Shown here: piece after piece, positions 9,474-18,571 of the stretch
Position numbering within the stretch: the stretch's first letter is position 1
Layout of the letters: every line of letters starts with the position of its first letter
DNA from: Solimonas sp040066175
GTDB taxonomy: Bacteria > Pseudomonadota > Gammaproteobacteria > Nevskiales > Nevskiaceae
NCBI RefSeq assembly: GCF_040066175.1
Contig: NZ_JBEAAM010000020.1
Span: 6,891 to 70,890, forward strand
DNA length: 64,000 bases
Reading direction: 5' to 3'
Made by a program: the position numbers and the translations under genes
The notes under the pieces: model-generated
The model's input: only the letters and a program-made list of their open reading frames with translations
Told to the model about the DNA's origin: nothing
The model's database searches: none

Positions 9474-10678
9474 TGCACGGTTTCGTCGCGCTGTGTCGCA
9501 AGGAGCTGCTGCTGCTGTCGCGCGACCGCCACGGCCTGCTCGTGCTGTTCGCGGTGCCGACGCTGTTCATCCTGTTGATGTCGCTGGCGCTGCGCGATGC
9601 CTTCCGTGCCGATGCCGCGCTCGGGCTGCCGCTGACCATCATCGACCGCGACGGCGGTCATCTGGCGCAGGACTTCGCCGCCGCACTGCTGCGGTCGGGT
9701 GCGTTCGTCGTGCAGGACCGAGCCGACGTGCGCGTGATCGTGCACGCGGGATTCTCGGAGCTGCTGGCGACGCGCAACGAACTGGCCGCCGACTTCCGCG
9801 GCGGCGAGCCGGAGCCGGCGTTGATCGATGTCGAGATCTCGCCGGGCGTGCCGCCGCAGATCAAGGCTGCGGCGAGTCTCGCGGTCCGTCAGGCCCTGCT
9901 CGCGGTGCAGTCCGAGTTCCTGCTTGAGCACGTCCTCGCAACGCCGCCGGACGAGCGCGACAACCTGCGCTATCTGACCGACCCGCGCCATCTGCCAGTC
10001 ATGGAGCGCTTCGTCGGCAGTGACGGCACGACGATCGAGGCCCCCACGTCCGTGCAGCAGAACGTGCCGGCCTGGCTGATCTTCGCGATGTTCTTCGCCG
10101 TGATTCCGCTGGCGACCGCCTTCGTCATCGAGCGTTCGGAAGGCAGCCTGCTGCGGCTGCGCGCGCTGGGCGTGCGCGGCGGCGTCCTGCTGGCGTCCAA
10201 GGCCCTGCCTTATTACCTGGTCAACCTGACGCAGATGGTGCTGATGCTGGCGATCGGCGTGTGGATCGTGCCGCTGCTCGGCGGCGACCGTCTGACGCTG
10301 GGAGACAGCCCGTTCGGACTGTGGCTGATCGGCAGCGCAACCAGCCTGGCGGCGATCGGGCTGGCGCTGTGCGTGGCCGTGGCAGTCCGCTCGACGCTGC
10401 AGGCCACCGTCGCCGGCGGCGCGATCAGCCTGCTGCTCGCGGCGGTCGGCGGCGTGATGGTGCCGAAGATGGTCATGCCGGACACGATGCAGGCGCTCAC
10501 CCGGCTGTCGCCGATGGCTTGGAGCCTCGAAGGCTTTTGGGATATCGTCCTGCGCCGCGGCGGCTGGCGCGAGGCACTGCCGGAGGCGCTGGCGCTGTCG
10601 GCGTTCGGACTGGTCTGCCTGGGCCTCGCCGCCCTGCAGCTGCGCCGCAGCGAGACAACCATGCACAGGACACCATGA
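9473..10678 (+). CDS. ABC-2 type transporter permease
   Basis: The 401-residue product has an N-terminal helix after a basic start (RKELLLLSRDRHGLLVLFAVPTLFILLMSLAL), a periplasmic domain of about 150 residues, and a block of membrane helices in the second half (AWLIFAMFFAVIPLATAFVI, LVNLTQMVLMLAIGVWIVPL, ISLLLAAVGGVMVPKMVMP). This layout is that of ABC-2 exporters of the YhhJ/DrrB kind. It overlaps the ATPase gene by one base and the acyl carrier gene by four (ATGA), so the proteins are probably made in balanced amounts. The substrate is not known. Confidence 0.9.
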
Positions 10679-10941
10679 AGGGCTCCGAGGACGCCGCGCT
10701 CAAGGCGCGGCTCAAGCAGCTGATCGTCACCGAGACCGACAAGCAGGTCGATCCCGAGCAGATTCCGGACGATCAGCCGCTGTTCGGTCCCAGGTCGGCG
10801 CTCGAACTCGATTCGGTGGACGGCCTGCAGATCTCGATGGCCTTGCAGATGCAGTTCGGCCTGCGCATCGAGGATCCCAAGGAGATGCGCCGCGTGCTGG
10901 CCAGCGTGAACACCCTGGCCGACTTCATCCAGCCGGCCTGA
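10675..10941 (+). CDS. Acyl carrier protein
   Basis: The 88-residue acidic product carries the phosphopantetheine attachment motif LELDSVDGLQI, with Ser47 as the modified residue. The length suits a stand-alone carrier. ATG 10675 overlaps the permease stop as ATGA. The motif differs from housekeeping AcpP (DSLD), and the surrounding genes are not fab genes, so this is a specialised carrier feeding the ketosynthase immediately downstream. A holo-ACP synthase must act in trans, since none is nearby. Confidence 0.88.
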   Translation: MKGSEDAALKARLKQLIVTETDKQVDPEQIPDDQPLFGPRSALELDSVDGLQISMALQMQFGLRIEDPKEMRRVLASVNTLADFIQPA

Positions 10942-10942
10942 C

Positions 10943-12109
10943 GTGACGAGTGCATCGTCCATGGCGCCCGGCGCGCGTCCCGTCTATCTGCGCGCCGGCG
11001 ACGTGCTGTGCGCGGCCGGCCGCGGAGCGGCCGCGGCCGCCGAGGCGTGCCTGCAGCAATCGACGCACCCGGCCCGGATCGAGTTCAGCAGCCTGGGCGT
11101 TCCGGTCCAGCTGCCCTACTTCCGCATTGACGGTGCCCGTGGTGCGCCCGACGCCGATCTGCTGCGCCTGGCCCGCGACGTGATCGATGCCGCGCAGATC
11201 GACGACGCGCGGCGCCGGCGCATGGGCCTGTTCCTCGGCACCTCGTCGGGTGGCATCGCCCAGCACGAGCATGACTACGCGGAGGCGGTCGCACGCGACC
11301 CCGATGCGCTGGCGATCTTCAACCCGGACCAGTCCCGCTCGGCGACGCGCCTGTACTCCGCGCTCGGGCTGCAGGGCCCCAATTTCACGCTCAGCACGGC
11401 CTGCTCCAGTGCCGCGAACGCCCTGCTCTATGCGACCTGGGCGGTGCGCGAGGGCCACGTCGATGATGCCCTGGTGGTCGGAATCGAGTTCGAGAACCGC
11501 GTGTCGCAGCAGGGCTTCCACAGCTTGCTGCTGGCCACGCGCGAGCTGTCGCGGCCGTTCGACCTGCGCCGCGACGGCATCATGCTCGGCGAAGGCGCGG
11601 CGGTGGCAGTCATCAGCCGCGATCCGCCGCGCCGTGGACCCGTCTGGCGCCTGCGCGGCGGCGGCACCTTCTGCGACACGACGCATCCGACCAACCCGTC
11701 CGCTGCGCAGATCGCGCACACCATCCGCCTGGCGCTGACCGATGCCGGCGTCGCGGCGGAGCAGATCGGCGCGATCAAGGCGCACGGCACCGGTACGCGC
11801 GCCAACGACCTGTCCGAGGGTCTGGGCCTGCGCGAGGTCTTCGGCGAGCGGGTGCCGCCGTTCACGACGATCAAGCCGGTACTGGGCCACACGCTCGGCG
11901 CCTGCGGCCTGCTGGAGACGCTGGCCTTCGCGGCCTGCCTCGATCGCGGCCGGATCCCGGCGACCCGCCACTTCGAGCAACCCGATCCCGAGATCGGCAT
12001 CGCCCCCCTGACGGCGCCGGCGCCGTGGACCGGCGGCCCGGTGCTGCTCAACACCTTTGGCTTCGGCGGCAACAACTGCGCACTGGTGCTGGAGCGCGAC
12101 GGATGCTGA
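10943..12109 (+). CDS. Beta-ketoacyl-ACP synthase (FabB/FabF-like, specialised)
   Basis: GTG 10943 starts one base after the carrier gene stop and gives 388 residues. The complete Cys-His-His triad is visible: STACSSAAN (C154), KAHGTGT (H281) and KPVLGHTLGACG (H316), and the end has FGFGGNNCALVL. It is therefore expected to carry out decarboxylative Claisen condensation on carrier-bound acyl groups. It is shorter than FabF (about 412). Its pairing with a ketosynthase-like partner lacking the Cys recalls ketosynthase/chain-length-factor pairs of type II systems. An ATG at 10961 is an alternative start. Confidence 0.9.
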   Translation: MTSASSMAPGARPVYLRAGDVLCAAGRGAAAAAEACLQQSTHPARIEFSSLGVPVQLPYFRIDGARGAPDADLLRLARDVIDAAQIDDARRRRMGLFLGTSSGGIAQHEHDYAEAVARDPDALAIFNPDQSRSATRLYSALGLQGPNFTLSTACSSAANALLYATWAVREGHVDDALVVGIEFENRVSQQGFHSLLLATRELSRPFDLRRDGIMLGEGAAVAVISRDPPRRGPVWRLRGGGTFCDTTHPTNPSAAQIAHTIRLALTDAGVAAEQIGAIKAHGTGTRANDLSEGLGLREVFGERVPPFTTIKPVLGHTLGACGLLETLAFAACLDRGRIPATRHFEQPDPEIGIAPLTAPAPWTGGPVLLNTFGFGGNNCALVLERDGC

Positions 12110-12960
12110 AGATCGCCGCGGTGTATCACCACGAGCGGCTGCTGACCGAGGTGTCGGCCGATCTGCGCGCCGAGCTGCAGGCGCTGACCGGCCAGGCGTT
12201 CCGGCGCATCAACCGCTTCATCGAGCTGGCGATCTTCGGCGCACTGCACTGCGGCCGCAGCGGCGGAGGTGTTGGCGCCGATACCGCGTTGTATCTGGCC
12301 TCGGAAGCACCGATGCTGGTCGATTGCGTGCGCGCGCTGCGCGGTGTCGTCGCCGAGGGCCGCCCGCCCAAACCATTCGAGTTCATGAATATCTCCGGCA
12401 ACATGGCCGGGTTCTACATCGCCCAGCACCTGCGCATGAGCGGTCCGCAGCTGGCCACGCACCGCAAGGGCGCGGCACTGGAGGCCGTCTGCGAACTGCT
12501 GCAGCTGGGCAGCGCCCACCACCGCCGCGCACTGCTCGGCTATGTCGAGGAAGGCGTCTGGCCACTGAACGAACAGCGCGTGCGCCTGAACCTGCCGGCA
12601 GATGCGCCGATCCTGGAATGCAGCCACTGGTTCTATGTCGATGCCGACTGCGTGCAGCCGAAGGCGTTGCTCCGGGTCGCCCCGCGCTGCGCGCGTCTCG
12701 ATGAAGCCGCGGACGTGCTGCGCCAGCTCCCCGCCGGATGGCGCGTGATCGCCGGCCATGGCTGCGGTGATGCTGAACTCGACCGCCTCGTGGCGGCGGG
12801 CATCGCCGCATCCGGTCTCCCTGCGCAACGGCCGTACAGCACCGGCGAAACCGCTGGCCTGATCGCGCGTTTCGTGGAACGGCCCGACGCGCCGGGGCTG
12901 GCGCACCTGAGCCGTGGCGGCGACGGGGGGTACTATCCCGTGCTGGTGCAGGCGTGCTGA
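12103..12960 (+). CDS. Beta-ketoacyl synthase-like protein without visible catalytic Cys
   Basis: ATG 12103 overlaps the ketosynthase stop (ATGCTGA), giving 285 residues. The N-terminal two thirds resemble truncated ketosynthase N-terminal domains (INRFIELAIFGALHC, then FEFMNISGNMAGFYIAQHLRMSGP), where the active-site Cys region of true enzymes is replaced by ISGNMAGF. No HGTGT or GHT His motif is seen. It may be a chain-length-factor-like partner or structural subunit of the preceding enzyme. The C-terminal 80 residues have no motif I recognise. The assignment is moderate; the coupling to the preceding gene is certain. Confidence 0.65.
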   Translation: MLKIAAVYHHERLLTEVSADLRAELQALTGQAFRRINRFIELAIFGALHCGRSGGGVGADTALYLASEAPMLVDCVRALRGVVAEGRPPKPFEFMNISGNMAGFYIAQHLRMSGPQLATHRKGAALEAVCELLQLGSAHHRRALLGYVEEGVWPLNEQRVRLNLPADAPILECSHWFYVDADCVQPKALLRVAPRCARLDEAADVLRQLPAGWRVIAGHGCGDAELDRLVAAGIAASGLPAQRPYSTGETAGLIARFVERPDAPGLAHLSRGGDGGYYPVLVQAC

Positions 12961-12973
12961 GCCGCGGCGACGC

Positions 12974-13672
12974 TCAGTGCAGCAGCACGAAGTACGCGAA
13001 GATGTAAACCACCAGCAGCAGCATGATCATCGCCGCGGTGACGATGACGATGTCGAGCAGATCCTGGACCCAGCGCGCCGACTCGCCGAGCCGCATGGCG
13101 AATTCCGTTTCCAGCGGATCGATCGCGGCGCTGATGCGGCTGATCTCCGCATCGAGCGCGCGCAGTTGCTCGGGCGCGATGGCCCCCGCCGCGTGGCGCT
13201 GGCGGATGTCCAGGCCGAGCCGTTCGAGTTCGAGGATGTGGACGTCGGCCGCAACCCAGACCTCGACGACCCGCTGCAGGCGTTCGTGCCAGCCGAGCCA
13301 GCGGTAGAGCCGGATCAGTGCCGGCACGTCGGCCGGGTGATTGCGGCCGGCAACGAAGGACGAGAAGGCCCTCTCGTAGTCGAAATCGGCACGGTCCATT
13401 TCCAGCCGCGCCGCGCGGTCGGCCAGCGGCACCGCGAGTCCGGTCTGGTAGTCGAGCCAGTGCTTGTCCTCGCCGCTGAACAGGTACAGCTCCAGGGCGT
13501 GGATGGCGTCCTTGCGGCCCTTGGACCAGAGGCTCTCGCCCGTCGCATAGGCGCGCACGCCCTTGTCGATGACGAAGGCCGAGTACATCAACCCGACCAG
13601 CGCACCGATCAACAGGCACAGCGCCGCGAACGGCCACACGGGGCGCCGGACCGCCGTGCGTGCGGGCTGCAT
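12974..13672 (-). CDS. Uncharacterised two-TM membrane protein with helical periplasmic domain
   Basis: ATG 13672 has a strong GGGAG Shine-Dalgarno and gives 232 residues. One membrane helix is near the N-terminus (WPFAALCLLIGALVGLMYSAFVI) and one at the very C-terminus (LLDIVIVTAAMIMLLLVVYIFAYFVLL). Between them lie about 160 residues that look mostly helical. The topology resembles the input half of membrane sensors, but no HAMP, kinase, GGDEF or methyl-accepting part follows: the protein stops after the second helix. It converges with the ketosynthase-like gene 13 bp away and is divergent from the RND gene. No function can be assigned. Confidence 0.65.
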   Translation of the reverse strand: MQPARTAVRRPVWPFAALCLLIGALVGLMYSAFVIDKGVRAYATGESLWSKGRKDAIHALELYLFSGEDKHWLDYQTGLAVPLADRAARLEMDRADFDYERAFSSFVAGRNHPADVPALIRLYRWLGWHERLQRVVEVWVAADVHILELERLGLDIRQRHAAGAIAPEQLRALDAEISRISAAIDPLETEFAMRLGESARWVQDLLDIVIVTAAMIMLLLVVYIFAYFVLLH

Positions 13673-13834
13673 CAGGTCTCCCTTGGGCACCGTGTCTCGA
13701 CTCCTGCCATCCGTGGCCGACGAGATTAGACCATGGGGCGGGCCGCGCCAGCATGGGCCGGCGAGGGGCGGCATCTCGCGCGATGAACGGCCAGTCCGCG
13801 GCCGGCTGCGCGTATCATCCGGACACGTTTTTGC

Positions 13835-16800
13835 GTGATTCCTCCCGTGTGGATCTCCGACACCTCCGTCAAGCGCCCGGTCCTGGCCACCGTGATCAAT
13901 CTGCTGCTGATCGTGTTCGGCCTGTTCGGCCTGCAGAACACATCGGTGCGCGAGTACCCCGACATCGACCCGCCCGTGGTCTCGGTGCGCACGACCTATG
14001 CCGGGGCCTCCGCGCAGATCATCGAAAGCCAGATCACGCAGATCCTCGAGGACGGGATCTCCGGGATTGAAGGTATCCGCTCGATCTCGTCGTCGTCGCG
14101 TGCCGGCAGTTCGCAGATCACCATCGAGTTCACCCTGGCGCGCGACATCGACGCCGCCGCCAATGACGTGCGCGACCGCGTCTCCCGCCTGCTCAGTCGC
14201 CTGCCCGACCAGGCCGACCCGCCGGAAGTCGTCAAGGCCGACAGCGATGCGACACCGATCCTGTGGATGGTCCTGACCAGCGATCGCCTCGACCAGCTGG
14301 CGCTGACCGATTACGCGGACCGCTATCTGGTCGATCGCTTCACTTCGATCAGCGGCGTATCGGAGCTGCGCCTCGGCGGTGCGCAGCGTTACGCGATGCG
14401 CGTCTGGCTCGACCGCAGCCGCCTCGCCGCGCGCGGCCTGACCGCCGAGGACGTCGAAACCGCGCTGCGCCAGCAGAACATCGAGCGCCCGGCCGGTCGC
14501 ATCGAGTCCGCCGACCGGGAGTTCAGCCTGCGCGCGCGGCGCCCGTTCCAGTCGGTCGAGGACTTCCGGGACCTGGTCGTCGCGCGCGGTGCCGACGGTT
14601 TCCCGGTGCGCCTGGGTGACATCGCCCGAATCGACCTCGGCGCGGAGGATCCGCGCGGATCGTTCCGGGCCAACGGCGTCAATTCCCTGGGCCTGGGCAT
14701 CGTCAAGACTTCCAAGGCCAACACGCTGGAGGTCGCCGAGGCGGTCAAGGAGCGGATGCGCCAGCTGCAGGCCACGCTGCCGGCGGGCATGCGCCTGCAG
14801 GTGAACTACGATTCGTCCGAGTTCATCGCCGCCTCGCTGGACGAGGTCGTCCGCACGCTGTTCATCGCCGCGCTGAGCGTGATCGCGGTGCTGTTCCTGT
14901 TTCTCGGCAGCCCGCGCGCGACGCTGATCCCGGCGGTCACGGTGCCGATCTCGCTGATCGCGTCGTTCCTGTTCCTGTACCTGTTCGGCTTCTCGATCAA
15001 CATCCTGACCCTGCTGGCGCTGGTGCTGGCGATCGGCCTGGTGGTGGACGACGCCATCGTCGTCGTCGAGAACATCCACCGTCGCCTGGAGCTCGGCGAG
15101 CCGCCGCTGCTGGCGGCGTTTCGCGGCACGCGCGAAGTGGGATTCGCGGTCGTCGCGACGACCGTCGTGCTGTGCGCGGTATTCGTGCCGATCGGCTTCC
15201 TGCAGGGCAATGTCGGGCGCCTGTTCCGCGAGTTCGCGCTGTCGCTGGCCAGCGCGGTGATCTGTTCGTCGATCGTCGCACTGACGCTGTCGCCGGTGCT
15301 GTCGGCGGCGCTGCTGCGGAAGTCGGACCGGCGCAACCGGCTGCTCGATGCGCTGGATCAAGGCTTCAACCGCCTGTCGGCGCTGTACCAGGCCTCGCTG
15401 CGCGCGTCGCTGCCGCATCCGGTGCTGCCGGTGACGCTGCTGCTCGTGCTCGCCGCCGGGGTGTTCTGGGTGGCGCAGAAGGTGCCGCGCGAGTTCACGC
15501 CGGTCGAGGATCGCGGCGGGTTCTTCATCCGTGTGCTGGCGCCGGAGGGCGCGAGCCTGGGATACACCCAGTCCTACGTCGAGCGCATCGAGGCGCAGGT
15601 CACCCCGCAGCTCGGCAAGGGCGAGATCGCCCGGGTGCTGGCGCGCGTGCCCGACTTCGGCGCCGGCGAGGAGGTCAACACGGCGCGTTTCATCATCAGC
15701 CTGACCCCGTGGAAGGAACGCGTCCGCAGCTCCGAGCAGATCGCCGCGGACTACACGCACGCGCTGGCCGATCTGACCGGCGTGCGCACCTCGATCTTCC
15801 AGCGCGCCGGCTTCGGCATGGGCGGCAACGCCGGCCTGCCCTTGCAGATCGCCATCGGTGGCGGCAGCTACGACGAACTCGCCGCGTGGCGTGACCGCAT
15901 CCTGCAGCGCGCCCGGGAGAACCCGAGGCTGCTGCGGCTCGATTCCGACTACCACGAAACCAAGCCGCAGATCGATCTGACAGTCGATCTCCAGCGCGCC
16001 GCCGACCTCGGCGTGCGGGTGAGCGCGGTGGCGGCGGCACTGGAAACCTACATGGGCGGCCGGCGGGTCACGCGCTTCGAGCGCGGTGGCGAAGAATACG
16101 ACGTCATCCTGCAATCCCCGGACGCCGAGCGGCGCACGCCGGACGATCTGTCCGCGATCTACGTGCGCGTCCCGTCCGACGGCTCGCTGGTGCCGCTGTC
16201 GAGCCTGGTTCGTGCGCGCGAGTCGGCCTCGTCGGCGACCTACAACCGGCTCGACCGGGTGCGCTCGATCACGCTGTCCGCCGGCCTGGCGCCCGGCTAC
16301 TCGCTCGGCGAGGCGCTGGATTACATGGAAACCCTGATCCGCGAGGAACTGCCGGACTCCGTGCAGATCGGCTACCGCGGCGACTCGCGCGAGTTCCGCG
16401 ATGCCGGCGCGGCCATCGTGCTGACCTTCGCGATGGCGCTGCTGATCGTCTATCTCGCGCTGGCGGCGCAGTTCGAGAGCTTCGTCCACCCGCTGGTGAT
16501 CATGACCACCGTGCCGCTGGCCGTGTTCGGCGCGCTGCTGGCGCTGTGGGGTCTGGGCATGACGCTCAACGTCTATTCGCAGATCGGCATCGTCATGCTG
16601 ATCGGACTGGCCGCGAAGAACGGCATTCTCATCGTCGAGTTCGCCAACCAGCTGCGTGACGCCGGATACGCCTTCGACGAGGCGCTGGTCGAAGCCGGGC
16701 GCATCCGCCTGCGCCCGATCCTGATGACCTCGGTCTCGACGATTGCCGGCTCGATCCCGCTGATGCTGGCGAGCGGTGCCGGCTCCGAGGCACGCACGAT

Positions 16801-16960
16801 CCTGGGTGTCGTGATCTTCTTCGGCGTCGCGTTCTCCACCGTCCTCACGCTCTATGTCGTGCCGACGTTCTACGGCCTGCTGTGCCGCCGCACCGGCTCG
16901 CCCGAGCGCCACGCGGCCGAGCTGCATGCGCAGGCCGAGCGTATCCGCGAAAAGGTGTGA
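13835..16960 (+). CDS. RND efflux transporter permease (HAE1 family)
   Basis: The 1041-residue length and order of segments are those of AcrB/MexB-type proton-driven pumps: ISDTSVKRPVLATVINLLLI as helix 1, a porter domain, TM4 with the essential Asp pair (LVVDDAIVVVENIHRR), a duplicated second half and the GLAAKNGILIVEFAN segment in TM10. It would span the inner membrane and export hydrophobic compounds. A GTG at 13847, giving MWISDTSVKRPV, fits family starts as well as 13835; neither has a clear Shine-Dalgarno. No membrane fusion protein gene is adjacent; the nearest is 21297-22331, beyond the psp locus. Confidence 0.93.
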   Translation: MIPPVWISDTSVKRPVLATVINLLLIVFGLFGLQNTSVREYPDIDPPVVSVRTTYAGASAQIIESQITQILEDGISGIEGIRSISSSSRAGSSQITIEFTLARDIDAAANDVRDRVSRLLSRLPDQADPPEVVKADSDATPILWMVLTSDRLDQLALTDYADRYLVDRFTSISGVSELRLGGAQRYAMRVWLDRSRLAARGLTAEDVETALRQQNIERPAGRIESADREFSLRARRPFQSVEDFRDLVVARGADGFPVRLGDIARIDLGAEDPRGSFRANGVNSLGLGIVKTSKANTLEVAEAVKERMRQLQATLPAGMRLQVNYDSSEFIAASLDEVVRTLFIAALSVIAVLFLFLGSPRATLIPAVTVPISLIASFLFLYLFGFSINILTLLALVLAIGLVVDDAIVVVENIHRRLELGEPPLLAAFRGTREVGFAVVATTVVLCAVFVPIGFLQGNVGRLFREFALSLASAVICSSIVALTLSPVLSAALLRKSDRRNRLLDALDQGFNRLSALYQASLRASLPHPVLPVTLLLVLAAGVFWVAQKVPREFTPVEDRGGFFIRVLAPEGASLGYTQSYVERIEAQVTPQLGKGEIARVLARVPDFGAGEEVNTARFIISLTPWKERVRSSEQIAADYTHALADLTGVRTSIFQRAGFGMGGNAGLPLQIAIGGGSYDELAAWRDRILQRARENPRLLRLDSDYHETKPQIDLTVDLQRAADLGVRVSAVAAALETYMGGRRVTRFERGGEEYDVILQSPDAERRTPDDLSAIYVRVPSDGSLVPLSSLVRARESASSATYNRLDRVRSITLSAGLAPGYSLGEALDYMETLIREELPDSVQIGYRGDSREFRDAGAAIVLTFAMALLIVYLALAAQFESFVHPLVIMTTVPLAVFGALLALWGLGMTLNVYSQIGIVMLIGLAAKNGILIVEFANQLRDAGYAFDEALVEAGRIRLRPILMTSVSTIAGSIPLMLASGAGSEARTILGVVIFFGVAFSTVLTLYVVPTFYGLLCRRTGSPERHAAELHAQAERIREKV

Positions 16961-16975
16961 GTGCTCGCGCGCCCC

Positions 16976-18052
16976 TCAGCGAGCGGCCGATTCGGCCGCC
17001 GTCCCGGTCTCGGCGTCGAGCAGGCGGTACTTGCGCAGCAGTCCGCGCAGTTGGTGATAGCTCAGGCCGAGCAGCTCGGCGGCCCGCTTCTGGCTGAAGC
17101 GCGCCTCGCCGAGCGCGCGGCGCAGCAGGCCGGTCTCGAATGCCGCCACCGCCGCCTCGAAATCCAGCGGCAGCGCCGGATCACTGTCGGTCACGGCGCG
17201 GTCCTCCCGGCCCGGCCCAAGCGGTACCGTTGCACGCGCCTCGTCGGTGCCGGCGCGCGCGCGCGGCCGATAGGGGGATTCGAACGGATCGAGCTCGATG
17301 CGTTCGACGACCTGCCGCGCGTGTTCGAGCCGATAGACGGCACGCTCGACCACGTTGCGCAGCTCGCGGACGTTGCCCGGCCACTCGTAATCGAGCAGCA
17401 CGCGTTGCGCCCCCGGCGCGAATCCGGCGAAGTACTCGCGGCCCAGCTGCGTCGCCATGCCTTCGGCAAACTTCTCGGCGAGCAGCAGGATGTCTTCCTT
17501 GCGTTCGCGCAGCGGCGGGATCGTGATGACGTCGAAGGACAGACGATCGAGCAGGTCCTCGCGGAACCTGCCGGCGCGTGCCGCCGCGGGCAGATCGACG
17601 TTGGCCGCGCCGAGCAGGCGCACATCGACCTTGATCGTCTCGCTGGAGCCGACGCGCTCGAACTCGCCGTATTCGACGACACGCAGCAGCTTCTCCTGCA
17701 GGCGCAGGGACATCGATGCCAGTTCGTCGAGGAAGATCGTGCCGCCGTTGGCCAGCTCGAAACGGCCGGTGCGGGCGCGCGCGGCGCCGGTGTAGGCGCC
17801 GGCGACGTGGCCGAACAGCTCCGACTCCAGCAGCTCCTCGTTGAGCGCGGCGCAGTTGAACTTGACGAAGGGCCGCGCCCAGCGCTCCGACAGGAAATGC
17901 AGGCGCGCGGCGATGAGCTCCTTGCCGGCGCCGCGCTCGCCGATGATCAGGACGGGCTTGGACAGCGGTGCGACCCGCGACACGCGCTCCAGCACCGCGA
18001 GGAAGTTGTCAGCCTGGCCGAGGATGGGTTCCAGCGCGGTTCTTTCGTCCAT
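16976..18052 (-). CDS. pspF: Phage shock protein operon activator PspF (sigma54-dependent)
   Basis: Starting at ATG 18052 the product has 358 residues: an AAA+ domain without an N-terminal receiver, then a Fis-type helix-turn-helix. Visible motifs are Walker A IGERGAGKE (38-46), the sigma54-contacting GAYTGA loop (85-90), Walker B GGTIFLDE (103-110), WPGNVREL, and the C-terminal HTH FSQKRAAELLGLSYHQLRGLL. PspF activates the psp promoter under membrane stress and is held off by PspA. The linker before the HTH is longer than in E. coli PspF (325 residues in total). It is divergent from the psp genes, the usual layout. Confidence 0.93.
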   Translation of the reverse strand: MDERTALEPILGQADNFLAVLERVSRVAPLSKPVLIIGERGAGKELIAARLHFLSERWARPFVKFNCAALNEELLESELFGHVAGAYTGAARARTGRFELANGGTIFLDELASMSLRLQEKLLRVVEYGEFERVGSSETIKVDVRLLGAANVDLPAAARAGRFREDLLDRLSFDVITIPPLRERKEDILLLAEKFAEGMATQLGREYFAGFAPGAQRVLLDYEWPGNVRELRNVVERAVYRLEHARQVVERIELDPFESPYRPRARAGTDEARATVPLGPGREDRAVTDSDPALPLDFEAAVAAFETGLLRRALGEARFSQKRAAELLGLSYHQLRGLLRKYRLLDAETGTAAESAAR

Positions 18053-18140
18053 GTGGCCGAGTTTGCTATAGCGTGGCGATATTGACCAGTCGGCGGTGAG
18101 AACCGCCAGCGCCGAAATGTCCACAACTTCGGCCCTGCTC

Positions 18141-18170
18141 CATTAATTATCAACATATCAATGACATAAG
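18141..18170. promoter_or_regulatory. AT-rich element in pspF-psp intergenic region
   Basis: A 30-bp AT-rich stretch (TTAATTAT, ATCAACATATCAATGACATAA) stands out in very GC-rich DNA, upstream of the sigma54 promoter. It is where an IHF or PspF enhancer site would be expected. The exact site is not resolved. Confidence 0.4.
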
Positions 18171-18185
18171 CCAGATCGACCGACT

Positions 18186-18201
18186 TGGCACGGCGCTCGC
18201 A
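18186..18201 (+). promoter_or_regulatory. Sigma54 promoter (-24/-12) of the psp operon
   Basis: TGGCACGGCGCTCGCA matches the -24 TGGCAC and -12 (T)TGCA elements with correct spacing; the invariant GG and GC are present. It points at the small gene starting 18241, predicting transcription start near 18213. A sigma54 activator (PspF) is encoded divergently. Confidence 0.85.
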
Positions 18202-18240
18202 ACAATCAGGGCACACACCCCCGGCTCACAGGAGTTCGCC

Positions 18241-18531
18241 ATGACCCAGCTGATCCACAACACCAACAAGAACGTTCTGCGCGCGGCGGCGCTCGCCGCC
18301 CTGCTCGGTTTCAGCGGCCTGGCCGCCGCCGACGACGGCCTGACCCAGCGCGTGGCCACGGGCGTGGGCCGCGTGATCGCCGCACAGGGCAATGCCGCCC
18401 TGACGCTGATCCGCGAAGAGCTGGATCAAACCATCCAGAAGACCATCCAGCCGTGGCTGCCGACCCCGGACGTGCAGGCTTCGACCACCGCGAGGCCCGA
18501 GCTTGCGCCGTCCGCCCCCGCGGCACTGTGA
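18241..18531 (+). CDS. Small exported protein of the psp operon, unknown function
   Basis: ATG 18241 follows AGGAG and gives 96 residues. A Sec signal (VLRAAALAALLGFSGLAAA, cleavage after about residue 30) is followed by a short amphipathic segment (GVGRVIAAQGNAALTLIREELDQTIQKTIQPWL) and a Pro/Ala-rich tail. It is the first gene behind the sigma54 promoter, 40 bp ahead of pspA, so it should be induced together with PspA. It is not PspD, PspE or PspG as I know them. The amphipathic segment could lie on the periplasmic membrane face. Function unknown. Confidence 0.65.
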   Translation: MTQLIHNTNKNVLRAAALAALLGFSGLAAADDGLTQRVATGVGRVIAAQGNAALTLIREELDQTIQKTIQPWLPTPDVQASTTARPELAPSAPAAL

Positions 18532-18571
18532 GCGTCCAGCCGTCACCCGATCGTTTCACGAGGACAGAACC

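Noticed and set aside
12974..16927. Very long open frame on the minus strand opposite the RND pump gene, in frame with the two-TM protein
   Set aside because: It is rich in Arg, Gln, His and Asp with no domain motifs, a typical shadow of a GC-rich gene. The real gene starts at 13672 with a good ribosome site.
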